Source of the DNA: Casuarina equisetifolia
Taxonomy: Eukaryota; Streptophyta; Magnoliopsida; Fagales; Casuarinaceae
Length of the DNA stretch: 64,000 nt
Direction: 5' to 3'
Assembly (NCBI GenBank): GCA_028551475.1
Contig: CM052357.1
Span: forward strand, 18,089,931 to 18,153,930
Shown: positions 44,663 through 55,618 of the stretch, piece after piece
Layout: each line of letters starts with the position of its first letter
Position numbering within the stretch: the stretch's first letter is position 1
Made by a program: the position numbers and the translations under genes
The notes under the pieces: generated by a model
The model's input: the letters and a program-made list of their open reading frames with translations, nothing else
Told to the model about the DNA's origin: nothing
The model's database searches: none

Positions 44663-46865
44663 TTAACAACCATTGAATTGGTCCATGGTTAGTGTCAAGT
44701 TTAATAGCTCAGGTCTTGAGTGGTTACCTATTTAATACGGCAAGGGCGAAGCTCTTCAACCACTACAGCAGACTTTCAACCTTGTGTGGTTTTTCTTCTC
44801 GAGCTTTTCGTTATCTCCAGGCGATTTCTTCTCTGATGCCCAACAAATTTTCACAAGCGCCCTTTCTTTTTTCAGTTGGGCCTTGTCACTTCAATAACGT
44901 GAAATTTGTAAAGGAGCTATGGTCTATCGACGATGCGAATATTGACATATAGATGCTGAAGCTGTCAAGTAGAGAAACGAAGATTGAGTAAAGAAAAGAA
45001 GAAAGAAAAACTCTTTCGTTCCCTTCGCTCTTCCATTGCCACTTGATCACACCTAATCGTTGTTGGAATGCCGGCACGGTGGGTGACAATTGATATCTTT
45101 GCCCAAAAAAAAAGAAAGACAGAAAAGAAACTAAGATGTACTAACACGCTCTCATATAAAAAAGTTTATTTAGCAGTTCGGAATATTCAATGCAATTATG
45201 GGACTCTTACTTTCTTTTAATCATTTCCTTTTTCCTTTCGCTTTTTACATATAGTTCTGGAGGCATCTTGCTTGAGCATAAGGGACTATGTAAAATATCC
45301 AAAGCCACGTTAGTTACGTCTACAATTATTGGTCTCCAAGTCAGAAAACAAATGTATTGGAAAAGTTCAAGTACTTGAAAATCGTTTATGACTTCAGCTT
45401 CTCTGTAACAAAGCCTTGAGCGCAAGATCAATATATTTCTGGTGGTACATCATAATCTTGTTGACTAATGGAATTAATATCAAGAATTTTAATGCTAGTG
45501 GTAATTAATGAAATTACCATCTTATGTAATCCACATATATGTTATTACCTTATCTATGCAGAAATTGTCTTGTAAGAAGTCTCCTCTTCTCTTTTTCTTT
45601 GTTTGAAATTCAACCGATGATCATCTTGGTGGACTATGTGATGAACACATCTACCTTCCAATCGAGACAGTCCCAAGAGATTTGTAATATAACCCACGAG
45701 AAACCAGAAAAAAGAAAAAGATAAAAGGAAGAAGATAAAAACAAGTGTATGTTCCAAAAAATGATGATTGTTGAGTCATTGTCATTATGGAAGATGTTCA
45801 TAGATATGTCCTTGCATCCATCGTTGAATATATTAAAAAAAATTAAAGTCTAACTAAAAAGTTAATTCATGAGTTAAAATGAGATTTTGTGCATGTAAAC
45901 TTCACCAAGGGGTATATATTTTGTATGTGAAACTTTTGTCTTTTTTATTCTTGTATTCTGCATATACATTAAATGTAAGGTTGATTGAAGTGGAATAGAT
46001 GTTTTCCTATACATAAACCCTATTTTAAAGGCTCAAAATTGAACCGAAGTTTAATAAGAGGAAAACATCAAACTACTACTTGACATAGTCTCGATAGACT
46101 TCTAATGTCACCCGACAGAAAGAACAAAATATTTAGAAAGAAGCAACTGCTCCAAAAAAAATTATAATTGGTGATTGGTTGTCATGATGGAAGATGATTT
46201 TTGATTTGCAACTTAATAACGAGGAGAGAGAGGCAATATAGGCAAAGTTCTAGGTGAAGCATGGCAACCTTTTAAAACAGTCAATTTCATCTACCATTAA
46301 AGAGCTATTGCATGTGCTAAAATTTGACTTATGAAAGAATGGAGAATAGGATCAACAATGGAAAACTAGTTTCACTTAAAAAAAGAAGAAAATGAAGAAA
46401 AAATAAAATTGTGATTTTTATTGAAAAATTTTCTAATTGATTTACAACAATTGAATTTATGCAATTTATATACAATTGCAATGAATAAAGAAAGGAAAGA
46501 ATTAATCAAAATTTTTACCAAGAATTAAGACTAGATTTGTACAAAATTTGGTGACAACGGCAACTAAATTCTTAGAGGCAAACAAACAGGTTCGTGTGGT
46601 GACGTGGGCTTGGGGCTAACATGATTGTTGATATGGCGAACATAATGGAAACACATAGGGCATGAGGATTACATGGTTTCTAACATTCCCTTGCAAATTG
46701 AAAGGAGTTTGTCTATCAACCTCTAGCTCGAAAATATAGGAATTTCTCTAAAAGAAGTGGGTTGACACGTGGGTGGCTCCCATTTTTGTGTGGGGGAGGG
46801 ATTTGCCCATAACTTGACTCGAAGTTTCCCTGGGTGAAATTTGGCAATCAATTGCTTTGCATGGT
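44663..46865. repeat. GLP3 upstream DNA, block A copy
   Basis: It aligns with 17,740-19,870 and ends directly at the RING3 leader. No gene is seen. The ACGT motif GTTACGTCTAC is at 45,313-45,323. Confidence 0.85.
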
Positions 46866-46901
46866 GCGTTAGCGTTTCAGTTTCTTCTTTTTCCACCGAC
46901 A

Positions 46902-47565
46902 TGGAATTGGAGCATCACTGTCAGGCGTGGCCGCTAGACATTGTAATGCCCGAAGATGAAGCCTCCTTTGGTCTTGAGTTCGTCTTCGAGATGAAGTTAC
47001 ACGTATCTGCGTTCATGACTTCGAAGGCCACAGCGGCAACTTGCAACTTGATACCGTGAACAGGGAGACATTCCGGAGAACATTCCGTGTGAAGCATGAC
47101 GATCTTTCGATTGAAAGTACGGCGAGGTCTACTGTATCCAACATGCTTTACGATTTGTCTTTCCATCCGGACATTCAAGTTTTCATGATAAGCAAAATCT
47201 TGGATTGTGCCGGTGACATGCTGAGACAGAAACACTATGCAGGTCGCAAGGTTCTGAGGATGTGCTTGGCTATTGAGGTCACGCACGAAGAACATGATTC
47301 CGTGGACGCTTATGTTCTAGGGTTGCCCGTCGACGAACAGGTTTACGGGTTGGTACCGGCGAGCAAGTCTGCCATAGAAGCGTTGGAGAAGATGAAGATT
47401 GAAGACACCACTGAGGCATGTACCATCTGTTTGGAAGACTTTCATGGTTCGGCCGCCGCTCGCAGGCCCTGCTTGCTCCTATTTCATCACAAGTGCATCG
47501 TTAACTGGCTGCAGACAAGTAATTTTTGCTCGTTGTGTCGGTTAGAGTTGGCTGGCCGTGAATGA
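46902..47565 (+). pseudogene. RING3, RING-H2 protein copy with frameshift and lost zinc ligand
   Basis: ATG at 46,902 starts MELEHHCQAWPLDIVMPEDE, as in RING2. One base is missing after GAGATG at about 46,993, so the first frame ends at 47,059. The second frame is open through the rest to AGRE-stop at 47,565. The RING has ACTICLEDF and a final CSLC, but the fourth ligand, His in CLHLF of RING1 and RING2, is Leu (RPCLLLFHHKC). The E2-contacting Trp is kept. The frameshift and the lost ligand argue against a working E3 ligase. It lies right after block A; the same join in the first unit is interrupted by 4 kb. Confidence 0.88.
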
Positions 47566-49423
47566 GCAACAAATTACAAACTTCGACAAGGCTTTCCGTG
47601 ACTTCATTATAAATTTTTGTTCAGAGGGAAGAGAACTGGTTTATTTATTTATTTTACCTCATACAATCATTTATATATCTTTTGAGTATCAAACTTAAGA
47701 TTAAAAGGTTTTTCACCTACTCTTACATTTTTAAGATGTCAAATTTAGAACTAAGAAGTGTTATGCAATTCTTAAGTTTGATGTTTATCAACTGAATCTT
47801 TCTTCTTTCGGAATGGGAAATTTTGTACTTCTTAAGTCCATAAATTGCAATGTTCTGCGGAGTAACTATTAAGTCATTAACAATATAAGTTACAATGCTT
47901 CTACAGCCTATCCTCGTGAATAGAAAGCACAATGAATGGCAAGCAGAGTTTGATGAGAACCAGGAGGCCTAGAGTGCTTCTTTTTACAGTCGGTACAAAT
48001 CAGTTCTATACAATGTTCTTAATATTTACATTCCCGAATTACATAAACCGAGAAAATAAAATAAAACAAAAGCATCAAATGGGCCCAAAGCAACAATTAC
48101 ATGGCCCCAATAAAATCAAACCTAGTCTACAACACTTAAATTAGAGCAGGAAAAACTACATGAGATATGCAACATCTGAATTGGCCGGGAGAGAGGTCAA
48201 TGTTATTCCATAAAAGAGAATAATTCGATAACAACAATAGAATTACACTAATCTACTAATGCAATTTGCAAGTCTCGGAAACCTTTCTTCTTTTTTTTTT
48301 TTTTAATTTCTTTGATTTGTGAATGTGATTGAGAGATCAATATAACTAAACCCACAACTGACATTCAAAATATCTTGGTTGATCACTCCAAGTTATGAAA
48401 AGTCGACTATAATTTTTACCGAAATAGTTAAACCAACATGCGGTTCCAGAAGCACCAGGTCGATTCTCTTCAAGTCACACGAAACCATAAATCAGTTTTG
48501 TTCTGTAATCAACAAGCCAGCATGACATTTGAATGAAATTTTTTGAAGAAATAGACCACACAAAGATTGAGATCATTGGTAATGAGAAGAAATAAACATT
48601 TTAACCTCATAGCGAGATTTGTGTAGGACTTTACCTCCTTTATTTTGTTCATTGAACTCCCCTGCAAGTCATTGAGTTCAGCGAGTTCAGCGATCTTTAT
48701 TTTGTTCACTGAAACATGTCAAATCAGGATGTAACTATAATAGGCTTTTTTGTGTTAACAAGTAATGTATCTCCTATATTGTGTGAGAAAGATCTTTGTA
48801 TTAGGTTTAAAATTGAAAAATGGCTCTCCAACTCTTAAGCTGATTTTTTAAATGGAGAAATACAATTTTTAACATGGTGTCAAAGTAGGTTTTCTCTTAG
48901 GATCTATGAGATACGGCAACTTACACAAGTATATATTATGGTAAGAAGGCATGTTAACAAGTATTATTAAAAAATAATTATTAGATGGAGTTTATTCTAA
49001 CATAGTATTAGAGTTGTTAATGAGTATGCATGTCATATATTACTAATAAATGATCATTGAGTAAAGTTTAAATATAAAAAATATTTCTTAATTCTTGAAC
49101 CAACTTTAAGGTTAGAAAATTGAACCTTTTAATAATTTCAACCCTACCTTTGAGACATTGAGGAGCATTGAGTTTTCAGGCCTTAACATTATATTGGGAA
49201 GAATCATAATTTATGACTTAATTAGAAGATGCTTCTAGATAGATTTATAAAAATTTAGAAAGTTTAAGTTACAAAAATGGGAGAAGTACAATATGATATA
49301 GATTGAGGCCAAAATGTATTTATTTCTTCTCTTCCCTTGCAGATATATGTTACAAATGGTAGACAAAGCAAGCAAACTATAATTTGTTATTTATTTTTAC
49401 ATGCACCCAAACTCACATACCTG
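47566..49423. repeat. RING3 downstream DNA, copy of 24,457-26,230
   Basis: It aligns closely with the RING1 downstream DNA. No gene is seen. Confidence 0.8.
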
Positions 49424-49792
49424 TGTTACAATTCTGGCTGATAGAATACGTAACGTGGACCTTCTGAGCAGAATCCAGAAGGTATGGGGGTTCGGCTCCT
49501 TCCTATGATCTCCCATTTCTAACAATCGGAAATAGGAAAAGATAAAAGGAAGAAATTCATTTCACAAAGGACGAAGTCCTGATTACAATATGATTTTCTA
49601 AGCCCCTTTTACACGCACACTCTCCTCTTTTTATAACTACTCAAAGCCGGAATATGTTGCAACTGCAAACGGAGTTTCCTAAAGCCGTTAAAAGCGTTGG
49701 AGTACTAACCTCTTTTGTCTTACGTGGCAACAGCTCCTTTGTTATGGACTCCTCTTGGACATTTGACAGCTTACGTGGCTTGACACGTAACA
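49424..49792 (+). mobile_element. Solo LTR, 369 bp, with perfect TSD
   Basis: It starts TGTTACAATTCTGG and ends CACGTAACA, giving TGTTAC/GTAACA inverted ends. ACCTG flanks both sides (49,419-49,423 and 49,793-49,797). TTTTTATAAC near 49,626 is a plausible promoter. The paralogous site near 26,230 reads catacttggatg without any insert. Small size fits a TRIM or a short copia LTR. Confidence 0.9.
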
Positions 49793-50826
49793 ACCTGGAT
49801 GTCAAATTTTAAAATAATAGAAGTTAAAACAAAAATGTCTACAAAATATTGGAGAAATTTGTATATAAGAATAACAATACAACAAAATAAAAGGACAAAG
49901 AACACAGTGAAGGACTATGAGAGAAAAGTTTGTATATTTGATAATTTTGAAGTACCTATTTATAGTGATCAAAAGATGATATAAATTCTCTTTTAAAACT
50001 GTCATATTTTTTAATATTTTGTAACCTTCATATCTTTTAACATTTGGTGTCTTTTGCCATTTAGTAACCCAACATATCTTTTGATATTTTGTAACCAATT
50101 AAGTAAATTATTAATTTTCTTTTATTGATTGATTCTTATTATAACAATAGGTTTTAAACAATACTTATTTTCTATTCAGCCAAAACAATAATTACAATTA
50201 TAGCTTTTACTTATATGTTTATGCTCATGTTATCCAAGTAAATGTCCCATTTTTATTCAATTACTCTCTCCTGTTGTTAGTCTCTTTTAAAGCGGTCTAA
50301 ACACTAAATGCTTATTAAAAAGGATAAATCGGTGTCTTTCTACAAGCAAGTTTTACTTTTAACCACTTAATAAGATAGATTTTGGATTTGGGGTTTTTCT
50401 GCGTGCAGGTTGTCAAGAACTGTCAAAAACTTTGAACATGATAAGGTCTATCCCATTATCCGAGGACTAGATAGTCAAGATGGACTTGTGCTTTTGGTGT
50501 TTTTTAATACATCTTATATTATCGTTAGGATTTTTAGATAATTAGATTTTATTTTATTATTTATTTTAAATAAAACTCAGGTTTAAAATATTCAAAACTT
50601 TGTAAGGTTAGGAATCTAAAACTCAATCAATGTAGGAATATGAAACTCAAACGTTTTAAAAATCCAAAACCTACTCGGATTGGATTATCCAACAAAAGTA
50701 AAAAAACGTAAGAAACGACGCCGAGCGCAACTTCAACTTTCTAAATTCCTTAGTTTCCCTTTCTTATTCCTAAGATACGGAGAGACATATCTTGTTAGGT
50801 TCAGAGTTTCTTCTTGTTCCACCGAC
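49793..50826. repeat. DNA between the solo LTR and RING4
   Basis: It aligns with 26,230-27,068, with about 145 bp of extra or diverged sequence at 50,363-50,510. No gene is seen apart from the possible RING4 leader. Confidence 0.7.
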
Positions 50827-51396
50827 GTGGAATTGGAGCACTACTGTTATGCGTGGCCGATAGAAGGGGAAATGCCCGACTATGAAGCCTCCTCTGGCCA
50901 TGAGTTCGTTGTCAAGATGGAAGTTACGCATTCTTATGTTCTTAAGGATGAAGACGACAAGGGGGACTTGCAACTTTATACCGGGGATACATTGACACTC
51001 CAGGAAATGTTCCAGGTGAAGTAGGACAATCTTTTGAATGAAAGTGCCGCGAGTTTTACCATTTCTGACACGCTTTCCACATTGTCAGTGCCCCTGCACA
51101 TTCAAGATTTCATGGTAAGCAAAATCTTGGATTGCGCAGGTGACATGGTGAGACGGAAACATTGCGTAGGTGACATGGTTCTAGGGATGTGTGTTGTTAT
51201 TGAGGTCACGCATAAAGAATCTGATCCCCTGAACACTTATGTTCTGGGGTTGCCCGTTGGTGATTAGGTCTGGGTTGGTACTGGCGAGCAAGTCTGCCAT
51301 AGAAGCATTAGAGAAGGTGAAGATTGAAGAAACCATGGAGGCGTATACCATCTGTTTAGAAGATCTTCAAGGGTTAGCCGCCGCTTGCATGCCTTA
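50827..51396 (+). pseudogene. RING4, RING-H2 protein copy, cut by a copia element
   Basis: It is the partner of RING2. The start codon is GTG (VELEHYCYAWPIEGEMP). An in-frame TAG follows FQVK at 51,022, a second stop lies at about 51,268 (TAG for CAG), and two bases are missing just after. The RING begins with Tyr for the first zinc Cys (YTICLEDL) and is cut after ACMP by the copia LTR at 51,397, so most of the zinc finger is lost or displaced. An upstream in-frame ATG at 50,680 makes a longer open frame, but nothing suggests it is used. Confidence 0.9.
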
Positions 51397-51696
51397 TGTT
51401 CGAACATGAGCTGCTGCGCATCAAACGCCACATCACCATCCCTGACAACGGGGTTAGGGACAGCTTTACACAACCTCCCCTAAAGCCTTAGCACCAAACA
51501 TAACGGCAGAGAAGCTACACACACGATAGGGACATCCCATTCCAGCTCCCATTTGAACTCTATTTAGAGAACATAATACCTTCATTGTAAATCATCACGG
51601 GAACAATTTCTCCCGAAAAACCTTTGTATTTGGTTTACTTATTAATGAGAATAGCAAGATTCACCCATTTTATATGTTGAGCTTTACATCTTTACA
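51397..51696 (+). repeat. 5' LTR of copia element 2
   Basis: The 300-bp LTR starts TGTTCGAACATGAGC and ends CATCTTTACA just before a primer-binding site. No 3' LTR is present in the window. The 5-mer before it is CCTTA. Confidence 0.82.
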
Positions 51697-51714
51697 TGGT
51701 ATTAGAACCCAGGC
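51697..51714 (+). promoter_or_regulatory. Primer-binding site of copia element 2
   Basis: TGGTATTAGAACCCAGG is a one- or two-base variant of the initiator tRNA-Met complement. It directly abuts the LTR end. Confidence 0.85.
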
Positions 51715-52149
51715 CGTGAGAAGTTGCGATTTTCTCTACAAAATCGCACTCCATACCTATTGGTTTTTTGATCCACATCCAAACACACTTTTGCACTTCA
51801 CAAATGTTTTGCTTTCAGCCTTTTCTGTGCTGCTTTTCATCATTTTCGGCCTCAAAATCATACTTTCCATTTTCTTTCTCTTCTTCGGCATACGGAAAAC
51901 CACTCTACAATAGTTTCCAACTCCTTGCTCAATACGATGCCTTTTCCTTCATAAATGGTGTTTGCAAGCAAGACAACATCGTCATACCTTATGTCCTAAA
52001 TTGCCCCAAACAAAAATAGCTTCGTCACACTTTGTGCCCTAACTTGAGCAATACGACATTGTTTGACTTTGTTGCCCTAATTCACCCAAGCAGAAATGAC
52101 TTCGTTGGAATTCTATGCCTTAACTTACCCGAATAGAATGATGACGTTT

Positions 52150-52973
52150 GAACGTTGTGCCTTAACCCATGGCCGATGATCGTTCCGTTCGCACCGGCAG
52201 CCAGTCAAGTGGCGTTTGTGCTACCATACCAAAGCTACATGAGGTAAAATGTTCCTTCCTTTGAGTTGCCTTCAACCCACCAAACTCTGTTGCAAGTTAC
52301 CACTCCACCGAGTCAGAATGAGTAAAAAACAAAAACCTAGGTTTGGGTTGAACCCAACTTCATTAACCTGCTCTATTTGCCCACTAGAGACATTAATTCT
52401 CTCACCCTAATGACCGTAAAATTGACTAGAAGCTTAACTTATATTTTATGGTATGAAACTATGGTGATTTCCCTATCCATCAAGAACAAGCTTGTCTTCA
52501 TTGATGGATCTTACCTAAAACCAAAGGTCGGGTCACCTCTTTTGCCATTCTAGGAGCACTGTAATCAAGTCTGCTGAGGTTGGATTTTGAACTCCATCTT
52601 CGAGAAGCTTCATGATGGGTTGATTTACACCCATTTCGTCGTGAAATTATGGGCAAAACTCCACACCCATTACAATCATGTGGATCCAAGTTAGATCTAC
52701 GACTTGATTACCCAACTCTAGCATATCCGGTAAGGGGGAAACTCCATTTCTATCTACTACGGCAACCTCCAACAGCGCTGGGAGGAATACAAGTCCATTA
52801 TGGAGCACAATTCTCCAAAGATGCTCACATTCCTACCATGGATTCGCCACTAAGAAACCTTAAAATTCTACCAGTTTATGCACAACCTTGATTTTGTCTA
52901 TTCGGCCATCTAAGACCAAATTTTCATGATGCATCCACTTTTCGACGAGCTTAAGGCCTATTCCATGCCAAAT
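52150..52973 (+). pseudogene. Copia element 2 gag, N-terminal part
   Basis: ATG at 52,150 starts MADDRSVRTGSQSSG. Broken frames contain LTRSLTYILWYETMVIS and KNKLVFIDGSYLKPK, the copia gag core (LxxxNYxxW, KLGFIDG-type). Stops and frameshifts occur throughout. 51,715-52,149 is leader without coding sequence. Confidence 0.82.
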
Positions 52974-55618
52974 AAGGCCAAGTATCACCAGACAACGGGG
53001 AAGATGACTACTAATTTTAACTTTGTTGTAGTGAAATCCTCATCTGACACAATAAACTTGGCTCCCTTTTCAGGACTTGTTGCAGTAAGGCAAACTATTG
53101 GGATGAATGACATTTAGTTAGCACTGACCAAGAGCGACGCATTGTTCTCACTTAAAGTTGCACATAATGACCGGTCGTTTCTGCATTATGACAATAACAA
53201 GTCATTTATGGCAAATGACACGTCATTTAGGGTAGCTAAAAAATACCAAATTTGTGGGAGGAAAAACCACACCTAGGAAAATTGCTATCACCTTACTGGT
53301 CCTCAATATGATTATTGCGAGAATTATAGGCATGAGCGAAAAGAACGCTACAAGGCCAAGTATCACCAGACAACGGGGAAGATAACCGCTAATTTTAGCT
53401 TTGTTGTAATGAAATCCTCATCTGACACAACAAACTTGGCTCCCCGCTTAGGACTTGTTGCAGTAAGGAAAACTATTAGGATGACTTACATTTAGTTAGC
53501 GTTGACCAAAAGCGACGCATTGTTCTCACTTAAAGTTGCACAGAATGACCGGTTGTTTTTGCATTATGACAACAACAAGTCATTTATGGCAAACGACACG
53601 TCATTTAGGGTAGCTAAAAAATACCAAATTTGTGGGAGGAAAAACCACACCTAGGAAAATTGCTATCACCTTATTGGTCCTCAATATGATTATTGCGAGA
53701 ATTATAGGCATGAGCGAAAAGAACGCTACAAGGCCAAGTATCACCAGACAACGGGGAAGATAACCGCTAATTTTAGCTTTGTTGTAATGAAATCCTCATC
53801 TGACACAACAAACTTGGCTCCCCGCTTAGGACTTGTTGCAGTAAGGAAAACTATTAGGATGACTTACATTTAGTTAGCGTTGACCAAAAGCGACGCATTG
53901 TTCTCACTTAAAGTTGCACAGAATGACCGGTCGTTTTTGCATTATGACAACAACAAGTCATTTATGGCAAACGACACGTCATTTAGGGTAGCTAAAAAAT
54001 ACCAAATTTGTGGGAGGAAAAACCACACCTAGGAAAATTGCTATCACCTTACTGGTCCTCAATATGATTATTGCGAGAATTATAGGCATGAGCGAAAAGA
54101 ACGCTACAAGGCCAAGTATCACCAGACAACGGGGAAGATAACCGCTAATTTTAGCTTTGTTGTAATGAAATCCTCATCTGACACAACAAACTTGGCTCCC
54201 CGCTCATGACTTGTTGCAGTAAGGCAAACTATTGGGATGACTTACATTTAGTTAGCGTTGACCAAGAGCGACGTATTGTTCTCACTTAAAGTTGCACATA
54301 ATGACCGGTCGTTTCTGCATTATGACAATAACAAGTCATTTATGGCAAATGACACGTCATTTAGGGTAGCTAAAAAATACCAAATTTGTGGGAGGAAAAA
54401 CCACACCTAGGAAAATTGCTATCACCTTACTGGTCCTCAATATGATTATTGCAAGAATTATAGGCATAAGCATAAAGAACACTACAAGGCCAAGTATCAC
54501 CAGACAGCGGGGAGGATGACCGCTAATTTTAGCTTTGTTGTAATGAAATCCTCATTTGACACAACAAACTTGGCTCCCTACTCAGGACTTGTTGCAGTAG
54601 GGCAAACAATTAGGATGACTTACATTTAGTTAGTGCTAACCAAGAGCGACGCATTGTTTTCACTTAAAGTTGCACAGAATGACTAGTCGTTTCTACATTA
54701 CGACAACAACAATTCATTTATGGCAAACGACACATCATTTAGGGTAGCTAAAAAATGTCAAATTTGTGGGAGGAAAAACCACACCTGGGAAAATTACTAT
54801 CGCTTTACTGGTCCTCAATATGATTATTGCAAGAATTATAGGTATGAGCACAAAGAACACCATAAGGCCAAGTATCACCAGACAACGGGGAATATGACCA
54901 TTAATTTTAGCTTTGTTGTAGTGAAATCCTCATCTGACACAACAAACTTGGCTCCCTACTCAGTACTTGTTGCAATAGGGCAAACTATGGGATGACTTAC
55001 ATTTAGTTAGTGCTAACCAAGAGCGACGCATTGTTCTCACTTAAAGTTGCACAGAATGACCGGTCGTTTCTACATTACGACAACAACAAGTCATTTATGG
55101 CAAACGACACATCATTTAGGGTAGCTAAAAAATGTCAAATTTATAGGAGGAAAAACCACACCTGGGAAAATTACTATCGCTTTACTGGTCCTCAATATGA
55201 TTATTGTAAGAATTATAGGTATGAGCACAAAGAACGCTACAAGGCCAAGTATCACTAGACAGCGGGGAATATGACCACTAATTTTAGCTTTGTTGTAGTG
55301 AAATCCTTATCTAACACAACAAACTTGGCTCCCCGCTCAGGACTTGTTGCAGTAGGGCAAACTATTGGGATGACTTATATTTAGTTAGCACTGAACAAGA
55401 GCGACACATTGTTCTTACTTAAAGTTGCATAGAATGACCAGTCGTTTCTGCATTATGACAACAAGAAGTCATTTATGGCAAACGACACGTCATTTAGGGT
55501 AACTAAAAAATGCCAAATTTATGGGAGGAAAAACCACACCTAGGAAAATTGCTATCGCCTTATTGGTCCTCAATGTGATTATTACAAAAATTATAGGCAT
55601 GAGTGCAAAGAATGCTAC
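52974..55618 (+). repeat. Seven-copy 378-bp tandem array inside the copia gag
   Basis: Units start with aaggccaagtatcac or a variant at 52,974, 53,352, 53,730, 54,108, 54,486, 54,864 and 55,241. Spacing is 378 bp, except 377 between the sixth and seventh. 378 bp is 126 codons, so the gag frame is kept. Each unit holds a region with KSDALFSLKVA and YDNNKSFMANDTSFR, a zinc knuckle related to CQICGRKNHTWENCY, and a second knuckle-like YCENYRHERKE. Most units share a stop at ACATTTAGTTAG and another at CACCTAGGAA. Units 2-4 are almost identical. The last unit continues into the normal gag end (YKLNRFPPRYKN). Confidence 0.97.

Noticed and set aside
50680-51024. 114-residue frame with a basic N-terminus as a new protein
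   Set aside because: The added N-terminus is read from non-coding leader because the RING4 ATG became GTG. The first unit shows no such extension.
52974-55618. CRISPR-like array
   Set aside because: Repeats are adjacent 378-bp units without spacers and encode a retrotransposon gag domain.
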